A stretch of 64,000 nucleotides of DNA from Zizania palustris (taxonomy: Eukaryota; Streptophyta; Magnoliopsida; Poales; Poaceae). A program made the position numbers and the translations under genes. The notes under the pieces are model-generated. The model did no database searches. It was not told the origin of the DNA and worked only from the letters and a program-made list of their open reading frames with translations. Numbering within the stretch: the stretch's first letter is position 1; every line of letters begins with the position of its first letter. The stretch is taken from contig JAAALK010000080.1 in assembly GCA_019279435.1 (NCBI GenBank), forward strand, positions 94,586,553 to 94,650,552, written 5' to 3'. Of this stretch, positions 45,395 through 56,699 are shown in pieces.

Positions 45395-48300
45395 TTACAG
45401 ATTACATTCTGAAAAATTGGTATCTATACCAAGAAGGAATCGGAGACCTCTTCGGTCCCGAGAGCTAGGGGTGGAACGACTAGTTCCAACATCGGAAGTT
45501 CTAAGAACTTTACGTTTAACTCTCTTCCTCCCCTTCGAAGCTCTAAAATCCTTCTGTTCTTGTTGAAGCTCGGCCCAAGTTCGAAGCCGCTCGGGGCTTC
45601 TCTCCCAGCTTCTAAGATCTTCAGATCTTTTATTTTGGGCTTCACCTTCGCCTTCAGACCAATTAGTGTCTTCAGAAGACGAGGTGTTTGCGTCGATCTC
45701 TTTATCTTCCTCTTTAATATAAGACAATACGTCTTTGATTACTTCGGGCGCAATAACGCCGGAGTCATCTCGAGGGATAAGGAATCGAGGACGCTTATAA
45801 CTCTTTAGAAGTTCGAAGGTGTTCCACAGTGAGCGAAGTTCGCTGTTAACCTCTAACACTTCGATATCTTCGATAAGAGGCAAAGCCTAAAAATATGACA
45901 AACAAGATTTTCATTGATAAATGTTTACTAGCACAAAGCTTTACATGGTTAAAATCCTAAAACATTCCTAAACCTGTGGGTTTGAAGGAGGTTGGCTGCT
46001 CGAAGCTTGGCTCCGAACATTCTTCTGGCGTTGGCCTTCATCAATCCAAGCCTTGATCGCAGATCGACCTTCGGCTCTCCACGAAGTTTGGAAAGCTCGC
46101 CAAGCAGCAGCTACACCTTCGGAAGGTTTGAGAAGTCGGTCGTCGTCGAAGGTGATTGGACCTCTTCCTGCGTCCGGAGTTATTGATCGGCCCAAATCCT
46201 CGTAATAGCGAAGTAGACCAACAGCAGACACATGTCCGGAGAGTTCTCCGTATCTAATGCCCGCTGTCTTCATCTGCTTCGCCACCCCTTGGATCCTTTT
46301 CAACCGGCGCAGAAGGCTGATGTTATCATCAGAAGGAAGAATTCCGGTAGTACCGAAGTACTCCAGGACTTCTAACAACTGATTCATAATCTCCGCAGCC
46401 ACCTTCTCAGACTTCAACTTATCTTCGTTCAGCGCATCCTTCGCCGAAGTAACTTCGTCCAAAACCCCAGAAAGCCTAGCATTCTCAGTGGTCAAAGTGT
46501 TTTTCTGTGTCAACAATTGGCTAGCTTCCTCTTCAAGCCGGACGAGCCTAGACCCTGTAGTAGCATGCTCCGCCCGCAGTTTGTCAACTTCTGCTCGAAG
46601 CACAATCCTTTCCGCTTCGAGCTCCTTCTTTACAGCTTCCAAGCTTTGCCTGGCCCTTCGCTCTGTTAATATTATATTATCCATTTGAGTCACTCGACTT
46701 TCGGAGATGTTAAAATTCCTTCGAAGAGTGCTATTTTCTTCCCGAAGCCGAGCGATTTCTTCGTCATTGCATAGACTTGCAGCTCGGGCCAAGACAGTTT
46801 GCTGCCAAAGTAAAAATCAAAGTAAATATTCATTCGAAGATAAATTCTATAATAATTCGCAGTTGCTTCGTACCTGATAGGCTGTACGTTCAATAATGGC
46901 ATTAAGCTCCGTCCTGTCAGCCTTGCGCAGGATGGCCACTAATTCGGTCTCCCCTATCTCACGACTAGCTCGATCCAAAGGTTCGAGCAAAGTCCGAAGA
47001 CCAGTTGTTTGCCCTAAGAAAGGAGCCAGCAAGGGGAGCATGCTTATTGCCTCTTGGTCATCTTCGTTCAATGAAGGACCGGAGCTTTGGCCTGCGGCCT
47101 TCGGAGCCACTGGAGTTTGAGCCTCCCTGGAAGATTGGCTCTCGTCTGTTGAATCAGACGGAGTTGATTCGGAGCTTATAGCAGGCAGGGGCTCTATTGT
47201 CTTTTGCCTCTTCCAGGCCCCTTTTGAGTAACTTTTGGGGCTGGCTCCGAAGTCGTCGAAGGTTCAGGAATTATTTCCTCCTGACGGACTTCTTCCATAG
47301 GAGTGGGTTCTGCAAAGTAATCAAAAGTATTATACATAGTATAAAAATTCAAATAAATACAGAAGTTCTTCGAAGTCTACCTTCGGTAGTCCGTGGAGGA
47401 GTCGTTGTCGGACTGATTGGTGGATCGAAAGCTAATTCTTCATCTGAATCAGCCGTTGAATCATGGACTACAGGAGCATCGTCCTGGGTAGTCCTCGCTG
47501 CTTCTTCGGGAATCGAAGCCATAGTGACTTCGACCCCACTTTCATTCACAGGAACTTCGTCCTGAGCTGCATCTTCTTGAACTACCGAAGTCCTTGGTTG
47601 ATCAACATTTTCTCCGGACTCCGGTACGTTCGCAGGTACTTCGGTTTGTGCAGCCCTTTGAGTTTCATTCTCTTCCATTAGGCGCACAAGTAACCTTTCC
47701 ACTTCTTCTTGGGAATCGGAAGCCGAAGCTCTGGAGCTCGAAGGTATAGGGTCTAAAGGTGCGAGGTTCTTCGGCTTCCGAGCCACCCTCTTCACCGGAG
47801 TTCTTGCTGAACTTGAAGTTCCAGCTTCGGCTTTTCTTTTTTGAGGCCCTTTCTCCAAAGGCGCCCAATCCATCAGAGGGGGAGGAGTGAGTTTCAGCAT
47901 TCCCCATACTCTGTTAAATCTTTCCCAACTCCCAACCAGTTTAATTCGCCACTCTTTTTCGGTCGGAGTTGGAGCACCCAAGATTTTTTCCGAAGCCCTT
48001 ATAATTTGTCCTGAAGTAACAGGGGCTGAAGATTCTACAAAATAAATAATTCAAGTCAATTTTTCTTCGAAGTAAATATGTTTAATACATGTTGTTTTCG
48101 AAGTTACCTGTAGGACTTGAAGTCAAGTTAATTCTGCGAAGACCACCTTCGGAATCATCTTCGAAGATAATAGGCCAGTCAGCCATCAACGGAGGAATTT
48201 GAAGACCGATGAACTCTTCGGCCAAGTCTCGCATACTGAGTCTTCGACTAACTTTTTCAAGCAAGTTCAGACGGGCTTCGAATTGGCCTTCGTCAGGACG

Positions 48301-49053
48301 CACCAAAGCTTCTTTTCGGAACTGGATTTCTTTAAGAGGTCCGGCCAGAGGATTGCTTGCCCCGACTTTGGCATAGAACCATTTCAGCACCCAATCAGTA
48401 TACCATCTAGCATTGATGGCCTTAGCAGGGAATCGTAGAGCGTATTCATCTCGAAGCCTAAAATTGATGCTTCCGAAGGCAACCACTACTTTTTCACCTC
48501 CGGAGCCTATGAAGGTCTTCGGCTGACAAGTTGCTCTGTGCAATGCTGCGAAGATTTCAGCCCTCCCCTCACAACCTTCGGCTCTCAGAGCCCACTCGAA
48601 GATAGCTAATCTAGCTACAGCATTCGGAGACAGTTGGGGGAGGGTTACATGAAACAAGTCGAGGACTTCAGCCAAGAAATCTACAGCAGGGAGGCCCAAG
48701 CCTGCTTCGAAAAAAGCTTCGAACACTACGACTTCTCCGGGTCTTGGTGATGGGATTGCTTCTTTCCCTGGTTTTCGAATCATAACTCCCGCACCTATAT
48801 TTCCTCCTACTGCCATTGCCAGGGAATCTCTTTTGCAGGTTGAAGATCCTAATTCAAAGGATTGGTCCAGATATTTGGTCGATGGAGGGCACAGACCTTG
48901 ATCATCGGCGATTTGGGGATTTTTTCCCTTTGCCGCCATGGAAGTTGTCGCCTGCATCGAAGGCGTCGCCGTCACTGTTGCCGCTGCCGCTGCCGCAGCC
49001 GCTTGTTGACGAGCCAAGGTCGAAGGAGGAGCAGAGCCTTTGGTCTTCGCCAT
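45395..49053 (-). pseudogene. G3 antisense gene: Transposase_28-like plus coiled coil, five exons
   Basis: Exons on minus: 49053-48108, 48034-47381, 47309-46874, 46801-45974, 45886-45395, with introns of 71-87 nt, all GT-AG. The splice phases fit from exon 1 into 2 and 3, and from exon 4 into 5. Exon 1 (315 codons) is fully open: Ala-rich leader, then VVVFEAFFEAGLGLPAVDFL, SPNAVARLAIFEWALRAEG and INFRLRDEYALRFPAKAINA. Exon 2 is acidic with a basic stretch (TPVKRVARKPKN). Exon 4 is fully open, with a roughly 150-residue coiled coil and a C-terminal helical domain (YGELSGHVSAVGLLRYYEDL). One base is lost in exon 3 (CATATAG in G1, CAATAG here), giving an early stop; without it the exon lengths would sum to a multiple of three. 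It is the best copy for study. Confidence 0.78.
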
Positions 49054-49194
49054 CGCAATGACTGGATCGATCTGAGAAAGTGGGGACTAGGACTCTAGAA
49101 CTCGAAAGCTAGGGCTCAAGAACTCAAAGGGCTCAAAAGGCTTTTGACTGGGAGCAAGCAGTGAAAAGGTAATCGAGTAAGTTCTGGAGTTCTT

Positions 49195-49202
49195 TATTTA
49201 TA
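49195..49202 (-). promoter_or_regulatory. TATA box for G3 antisense gene
   Basis: TATAAATA on the minus strand, about 142 bases before the ATG at 49053, matching the boxes in G1 and G2. Confidence 0.6.
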
Positions 49203-49518
49203 GTCTAACTTTCCGTTTGTTACCGTTTGGGCTCTGCCTTTTCGCATTCCCGCCTGTTATTTTCCTCCGAAAATAACGCTTCGTATAACTCCGTTAGAAA
49301 CAGAAACTAACGGTTATATTTTCTAAGTCTAAAAAGCCTTTCGAACTTCCTGAGTCAGTTCTAAGATAGTTCGAAAAGTAATTACCTTATGACTGGTTCG
49401 AAGTTCATATCTTCATGTATTTCGGAGATAAAACAAAAATCAATAACCCCTATGATTGGTTATCTTTTCTTTCCGTATACTGCTCTCCTAACATTACAGG
49501 TCGAACGGAGAAGCGTAT

Positions 49519-49530
49519 TCGAGGGGCTAC
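49519..49530 (+). other. G3 polypurine tract
   Basis: Tcgaggggctac directly before the 3' LTR. Confidence 0.75.
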
Positions 49531-50026
49531 TGTTGGGGGAAAATATCTCATCTTCGGGGTTATTGCCAAAGCAGTATGAAGACAGCCAACCAGTTCGAAG
49601 ATTGTCCGAAGGTCATCTTCGAAGGTGGCTTGGAACCTGGTTCGAAGCCCGAAGGCAGGCTTTAATTCGAAGTATTTCTTCGAACCAAAGCCCTTCAAGA
49701 TCTTTTCTGCCAGCTAAGATGGAAGACTTATCTTCTATCCTATTAGATTAGTCTTTTACCATTTTAGCCCTATTAAGGAAACCGAATAGTTTCCTTAATG
49801 TCGGTTGTAATAGAGGGATAAAAAGGTCTTTTCCTTAATGTTTAGGCCTATAAATACCTCCCATTTCACCCTGTAATGGGGACCGATTACAAGTGAATCA
49901 ATACACACTTTCGAACTATTCTAAGTTATTATCCTTTCGGAGGCTTAGAACAGTTTGCTTCGCAAACACTTCGTTTGTTAGTTTCTTTTCTACAGAAACC
50001 TGTTAGCGTAATCTTTTACGCCAACA
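49531..50026 (+). repeat. G3 3' LTR
   Basis: 496 bp, two differences from the 5' LTR. It is followed by the ataat target copy and then by the G2 spacer (aatgaatgccgattt), which also occurs after the antisense gene in G1 (20800) and G3 (45360). Confidence 0.95.
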
Positions 50027-51049
50027 ATAATGAATGCCGATTTAAAATTGTCTCCATATTTACTAGCCCCTCTTTGGGTATAAGCAACTTCGAACTGTAT
50101 TCAAAGATGGTTATGCACAAAGAAAAAACTTCGGAGTACAATTTTTTTGGGGGTTCGGAGCCCCTCTGTCATTTTAAAGATCTTTGGAAATCTTATGAAA
50201 CGTCTTCAACCTTTGTAGTCAGAAGAATGGTAACTTGGTACCTTTGTTTGCTTTACGAAAGAAATCAATTAAGATAACTTCGAGGACACTTTAGTGTCTT
50301 AAGAAATTTGTCACTTTGGACTTATATGAACAGACATTCGAAGCTCATGGCTTAAATGCTGTTTTGCTTTAGCCACCTTCGGCTATTTTTGCAGAAGTCT
50401 ACCAGCCGGAGCTTGGACTTCGCAGAATTTGGCCACCTTGGGCTCTTTTTTGCAGAAGTCTACCAGCCGGAGCTTGGACTTCGCAGAAATTGTAGCCACC
50501 TTCGGCTATTTTTGCAGAAGTCTACCAGCCGGAGCTTGGACTTCGCAGAATTTGGCCACCTTGGGCTCTTTTTTGCAGAAGTCTACCAGCCGGAGCTTGG
50601 ACTTCGCAGAATTTGGCCACCTTGGGCTCTTTTTTGCAGAAGTCTACCAGCCGGAGCTTGGACTTCGCAGAATTTGGCCACCTTCGGCTCTTTTTACGGA
50701 TGTCTGACAAGCTGCAGCTTGGACTCCGCAGATTTTGGCCACCTTCGGCTCTTTTTACGGAAGTCTACCAGCCGAAGCTTGGACTCCGTAGAATGTGGTA
50801 TTGGCTCTTTTACGGATGCCTACAAGGTATCAGCTTGGGCTCCGGATGGATTTCAGCCACCACACCGGAGGCTTCGACTTTATGGGTACGAAGTCCGGAA
50901 ATACAGCCCAGCTTGATGACACTTCCCTCTCGATCGACTTCCGTCCCAGCGCGTCCGCTCGGGAAACTAGGAGTGTCAAGGGGAAGGCAAACCACAGGGT
51001 GTATGTTTTATTAATTTAGAGGTGATTACAAGCGGATTACAAGGAGCCC
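50027..51049. repeat. G2 3' spacer with 60-61 bp tandem repeats (50362-50826)
   Basis: About seven and a half units of agaagtctaccagccggagc, then ttggacttcgcagaatttgg and ccaccttgggctcttttttgc. They are closer in sequence to the G3 array than to G1, and the number of units differs between the three elements. No gene is seen in the remaining spacer. Confidence 0.88.
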
Positions 51050-54000
51050 TTATGCGAAATATCGCTTTAGGTGCTCCGCATGCCAAGTATGCGCTAACTC
51101 TTCACCTTCTAAATTAGCTAATTTGAATGAACCAGGGCGCCCGGAGCGGACAATTAGATATGGACCTTCCCATTTATTGCCTAACTTCCCTGGTGTTATA
51201 ATGCTTCGTAGAACAAGATGACCCGGCCTTAACTCGCTGAGCTTAACCTTCGGGTCATACCAAGTCTTCGTCTGCTGATGATACTTTGATAAATTAGCCA
51301 CAGCTCGAAGTCTTGTTTCTTCTGACAAATCTAACGAAGCTTGTATTTCTTCTTCGATGTCTGGTTCGGTGCTGCGAAATGATCCCCCTTTGAGCTCCGT
51401 TGGAGTCATTGCTTCATCTCCGAATAGTAGTCTGAACGGAGTAAAACCTGTGGACCTTGTTTGCGTAGTCCGAATGGACCACAGAATCTTCGGAAGCTCT
51501 TCGGTCCACAGTCCCTTTGATAATCCTACTATTCTTCGATTTAGCCCTGATAAAATATTTCCATTGGCTCGCTCAACGGCTCCATTTGACTGAGGATGCC
51601 TCACTGCAGCAAAACATAGTTGAATGCCTAGGTCTTCGCAAAACTTCCTGAAGGGTTCTGCGTCGAATTGTGTTCCATTATCAACTGTGAGATATCTAGG
51701 CACTCCGAACCGGCAAATAATGTTCTTCCAGAAGAATTTCTGTACATTATTCGAAGTGATAGCTGTTAAGGGCTCTGCTTCTACCCACTTAGAAAAATAT
51801 TCAATGGCTACCACTGCGAACTTTAGATTTCCCTTTGCTAACGGAAAGGGACCAATTAGATCCATACCCCATCTGGCCATAGGCCATACCGGAGCTATGA
51901 CTTTAAGAGCTGTTGGTGGGCGATGACTCCGTCGACCCATCCACTGGCATCCTTGACAAGTGCGGACCAAGCTCTCCGCATCAGCTGTTATTGTGGGCCA
52001 ATAAAGCCCCTGGCGAAGTGTTTTTCCTGCCAGTGCTCTAGGGGCTAAATGGCTTCCACAAAGGCCTTCGTGAATTTCTCGAAGAATTTCTTGGCCTTCG
52101 GCTTGAGATATACATCGGAGTAGAGGGGAACATACTCCGGCCTTGTATAATATACCGTTGATTAACTGATAGTTTCTTGCTCTGAGCTTTAATCTTGACA
52201 ATTGGGGCTCTTCGGGCAAATTTGTTCCTCCTTGCAAGAGTTCTATGATCGAATTTTTCCAATCTGCACTAGGAATGCAGAGAATCTCTGCAGAAGCAAC
52301 TTGTGGCACCGAAGGTACATTGAGCTCCTCATAGAAAGCTTCGTCAGGCACATCCACAGCTCCGGCAGCAGCCTTCGCTAAAATGTCCGCTTGCACATTT
52401 TCAGCTCTTGGTATACTCCGAATGGAAATACCCTTAAAATGTGCTTCGATCTTGCGAATTTCTTCCAAGTACTTTGCAAGCTGTGGATGTCGGACTTGAA
52501 AACTTTTGTCTACGTGCCCTGCTACTATCTGAGAATCTGTTTTTATGATTATCCTTGTAGCCCCTAGAGCACGTGCTTTCCGGAGTCCTAATAAAATTCC
52601 TTCGTATTCCGCTATATTATTGGTAGACTTAAAGTTGAGTCTTGCGGAGTACATTGCTCTTTGCCCTGACGGTGAAATCAATACTGCCCCGATGCCTGCT
52701 CCGGATGCTTGGAAAGCCCCATCGGAGTAAATAGTCCAAACTCCGTCATCTGATTTCTCCGGAGTCAACTTCGTAGGTGGAGTCCACTCTACTAAAAAGT
52801 CTGCTAGGACTTGAGATTTGATAGCTGTCCTTGCCAGGAAAGATATGCCGAAGGGTGCTAGCTCTACTGCCCACTTTCCAATCCTTCCAGTGGAATCTTT
52901 GCTTCGGAGCATATCTCCTAAAGGATACGAGGTTGGTACAATTATATTATGAGCCAAAAAATAATGTCTTAGCTTCCTCGAAGCCATTATCAGAGCATAA
53001 ACGAACTTCTCAAGTTCGGAGTATCTTGTCTTCGCTCCTGACAATGCTTCGGATACGAAATAGACAGGATTTTGGACCAACTTCCCATTGATATCCGCTT
53101 CTCTGACAAGGACTGCGCTGACAGCTGAGCCTGTAGCTGCAAGATACAGAAGTAGGGTTCGTCCGCAATGGGCACCGTAAGTGTAGCAAGATTGCCGAGA
53201 TAATCTTTAATATCATCGAAGCTTTTCTGACACTCCGGTGTCCATGCAAAATCTTCGGACCCTTTCAAAGCTTTAAATATTGGCAAGCTCCTCTCCGCAG
53301 ACCTTGATAAAAACCTGCTAAGTGCGGCTAGACGTCCAGTCAGCTTTTGCACTTGCTTTAAATTCTCCGGAGGGGCCATCTTCTGCAGCACAGTTATTTG
53401 AGTAGGGCTAGCTTCAATTCCCCTGCTTGAAACTAAGTACCCTAACAACTTTCCAGCCTTAGCTCCGAATACACATTTTTCGGGGTTAAGACGGATCCCA
53501 CATGCCCGAAGGCTATTGAATGTTTCTGCTAAGTCTAGGCTATGTTGGTGCTTTAAAGCACTCTTTATTACAATATCATCCATATAGGCCTCCACATTGC
53601 GACCTAGTTGATGACCTAGAGCCTTAGCAACTAATCTTGAAAAAGTAGCCCCGGCATTTCTTAGGCCGAAGGGCATTCTTACATAGCAGAAGACTCCCGA
53701 AGGAGTTACAAAGCTCGTCTTGATTTCATCTTCGCGCTTCAACCATATTTGATGATAACCGGAATACGTGTCGAGGAAGCTTAGTAACTCCAAACCTGCC
53801 GTGGAGTCAACTAGTTGATCAATTCGGGGCATGGGGTAGGGGTCACGTGGGCACGCTTTATTCAAAGATGTGAAATCAATGCACATGCGCCACTTTCCGG
53901 AGGACTTCTTCCTGACGAAGACTGGGTTGGCTAACCATTCTGTATGGGCCACTTCTCTGATAATCCCAGCCTTCAACAGTTTTCAACTTCGTCCTTAGCT

Positions 54001-54162
54001 AGAGCAGCTCTCTCTGCGGACATCTTCCGGAGCCCTTGCCGAACAGGCCGGGCCTTCGGGTTTACAAGCAAACTGTGCTCAATAATATCCCGATCGACTC
54101 CGGTGATATCTTCGTCAGACCAGGCGAAGACATCCAAATTTTCTTCTACGACCTTTTCCAAG
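51050..54162 (-). pseudogene. G2 pol fragment (RT, RNase H, integrase)
   Basis: 51050-53080 (676 aa) is open through RNase H (YSDGAFQASG, TDSQIVAGHV) and the full integrase (HHCC, VDNGTQFDAEPF, NGAVERANGNIL) to the normal end HLKRYFA. 52990-53976 is the RT (FLDTYSGYHQI, YMDDIVIKS) and 53973-54161 the start before RT (MEKVVEENLDVFAWSDEDI). Breaks: a 1-base loss near 53160 (gggttcgtcc against gggtttcgtcc) and a 1-base loss near 53983. The 5' side is cut at 54162 before protease and gag. Confidence 0.92.
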
Positions 54163-54603
54163 GAAGTGTTTGTGAAGCAAACTGTTCTAAGCCTCCGAAA
54201 GGATAATAACTTAGAATAGTTCGAATGTGTGTATTGAATAACTTGTATTCGGTCCCTATTACAGGGTGAAATGGGGGGTATTTATAGGCCTAAACATTAA
54301 GGAAAAGACCTATTTACCCTTCTATTACAACCGACATAATGGAAACTATTCGGTTCCCTTAATAGGGCTAAAATGGTAAAAGACTAATCTAATGAGAAAG
54401 AAGATAAGTCTTCCATCTTAGCTGGCAGAAAAGATCTTGAAAAGCCTTAGTTCGAAGATATACTCCGAACCAATGCCTATCTTCGTACTTCGAACTTGGT
54501 TCCGGGTGTCTTCGAAGATGATCGTCTGGAAACCTTCGAATCCGCTGTCTGCCTTTATGTTGCTTCGGCAATAACCCCGAAGATGAGATATTTTCCCCCA
54601 ACA
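54163..54603 (-). repeat. Truncated Tat 5' LTR of G1 type
   Basis: It matches 27201-27641 of the G1 5' LTR almost exactly and is followed by the same copia A sequence (atcatgaacaagg). It therefore belongs to the duplicated block and not to G2. Confidence 0.9.
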
Positions 54604-56699
54604 ATCATGAACAAGGTCAATGACACCTTTCTCATATTGATCCCTCAAAAAGTGAAAGCGCACATCAATGTGTTGATTTTTGAATGGAGACAAGGATTTT
54701 TCCCTACACTAATTGCACTGGTGCTGTCACAAAACAGAGGAACTCTGGTAGGAAAGAACAACCCAAAATCTCGCAAAGTGGAAATCATCGAAACCAACTG
54801 TGAGCAGCAGCTAGCAGCAGCTACATACTCAGCCTCAGTGGTAGAAAGTGCAACTCCAGACTGCTTTCGAGAAGACCAAGAGACAAGAGAAGAACCAAGA
54901 AACTGGCAAGTACCGGAAGTCGACTTGCGATCCAATCGGCACCCACCAAAGTCAGCGTATGAAAAGCCAGATAAATCAAGAGATGGTGATGCTGAGTAAT
55001 AAAGACCAAGATCGGGCACATAGGTAAGATACCTGAAAATGCGCTTGACAGCCTGCCGATGAGACGTGTGTGGTGAAGACTGGAAGCGTGCGCACAGTCC
55101 CACGGTGAACTGTATATCTAGCCTCATCGTCGTCAAGTAAAACAGCGAATCGATCATCCCTCGAAACTCTCTCTCGTTGACCTTGACGCCGCTCTCGTCC
55201 TTGTCCAGTCCCCAAGATGTGCCCATTGGGGTCATCTGAGGCTTCAGCTCTCCACCAAAGTCGAACTTCTTCAACATGTCTCGAGTGTACTTACCCTGGT
55301 GGATGAAGGTGCCGTCCTTAGTCTGCTTGATCTGGAGCCCTAGAAAGTACTTGAGCTCACCCATGAGGCTCATCTCAAACTCACTATGCATCTGCTCAGA
55401 AAACTTGGACACAAGAGCATCAGTAGTACCACCAAAAATAATATCGTCCACGTAAATCTGAGCGACTAAGAAATTTGAGGCATCTCTGAGCAAGAAAAGA
55501 GTTTTATCCACATAACCCATCACAAAGCCCTTCCCCAACAAAAACTACTTCAACCGGTCATACCAAGCCCTGGGGGCTTGCTTTAGACCGTATAAAGCTT
55601 TCTGCAGCTTAAAAACATGTCGAGGAAACTTAGGGTTCTCAAAACCGGGGGGCTGCCTAACATAAACCTCCTCCTCTATGTACCCGTTCAGAAAAGCACT
55701 CTTGACATCCATTTGAAAGAGCTTAAAACCCTTCGAAGCGGCAAAAGCTAAGAGAATGCGAATGGACTCAAGACGGGCAACAGGGGCGAAAGTCTCCTCA
55801 AAGTCAATACCCTCTTTCTGGCAAAAACCCTGGGCAACTAGTCGAGCTTTTTTGCGCACCACAACCCCATCTTCACCTTGCTTGTTTTGAACACCCACTT
55901 GGTGCCTATGGGGTTGCATCCGGGTGGCAGCTCAACCATTGTCCAAACCTGATTGCGGACAAAATTCTCAAGCTCTTCTTGCATGGTATTAATCCAGTTC
56001 GCGTCAGAAAAAAGCATGAGAAACATCTCTGGGCTCAAAAGATGAAAAAAGCAAATTCAGCAAACACAGCAAGAGAGTCAACAGACGAATGCAAAGTCCT
56101 TTCAGACAAATCACCGATGATGAGCTCTGAGGGGTGATCACGCTGAACTGCTCGGGATCTCTGGTGATCTGAAGTCACGTCACCAGAGTAAGCAGCTGGC
56201 ACCTCTATACTCGACTGAGGGGGCTCGATAGAAGTGGAAGAAGTGATCAAAGGTCCACCCTTGTCCTCAGTCAAAGTCTTAGAAGGTGTGGGTTCTACAG
56301 GCTGTGCAGAAGGCACACCCTCATCAGCAGTGCGAGCGTCATCATCTTCCTCAAAGATGGACTCTCCGATCTCACCATCTGTATAAAGCTCAAAAGAAGG
56401 AGTCAAAGAGGGCAAGGACTCATCAAAAGAAACCTCGTAAGTCTCGACAAGCTGCTGGGAGTCGAGGTTCCAAACACGGAAGCCTCGAGAATGCAAAGCA
56501 TAGCCAAGAAAAACTCCATCCCAGCAACGAGACTCAAACTTGTCCAAATGCCCGCCCTTCTTGAGCACAAAGCACTTGCAGCCAAACGCTCGCAAGTGGC
56601 TCACCTTGGGCTGTCTGCCAAACTGCAACTCATACGAAGTCTTACCTAGGTAAGCTCTAAGAAAAATGCGGTTGGCCAGATAGCAAGCCGTGTTCATGG
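54604..56699 (-). pseudogene. Copia A pol fragment, copy 2
   Basis: Same content as 27642-29734: integrase end and linker (56035-56697), RT (55545-55919 and 55838-56038) and RT end plus RNase H (54645-55541, YVDDIIFGG). It shares the TAG at 55545-55547. Private lesions are a 1-base loss near 55887 (cttgttttgaac against cttgtttttgaac) and extra bases near 56010 (cagaaaaaagcatg). The three bases gaa inserted near 56396 keep the frame. Confidence 0.9.

Larger units (their letters stand above)
38463..50026 (+). mobile_element. Complete young Tat element G3 (11.56 kb)
   Basis: LTRs 38463-38958 and 49531-50026, both 496 bp, differ at two positions by eye. Perfect ataat target copies lie at 38458-38462 and 50027-50031. 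PBS, gag-pol, tandem repeats, antisense gene and PPT are all present. One 1-base loss in gag is the only break I see in gag-pol. This is the youngest and best preserved element in the window, inserted into G2 just after its antisense gene. Confidence 0.96.
33761..54162 (-). mobile_element. Tat element G2, 3' part, split by G3
   Basis: It has 3' LTR (33761-34258), PPT, antisense gene (34714-38431), then G3 (38463-50026), 3' spacer with tandem repeats, integrase, RNase H and RT down to 54162. Gag, protease, PBS and its own 5' LTR are missing. The sequence jumps from RT-upstream codons into the middle of a G1-type 5' LTR at 54163. No second copy of its target site ctgct is seen. Confidence 0.9.
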
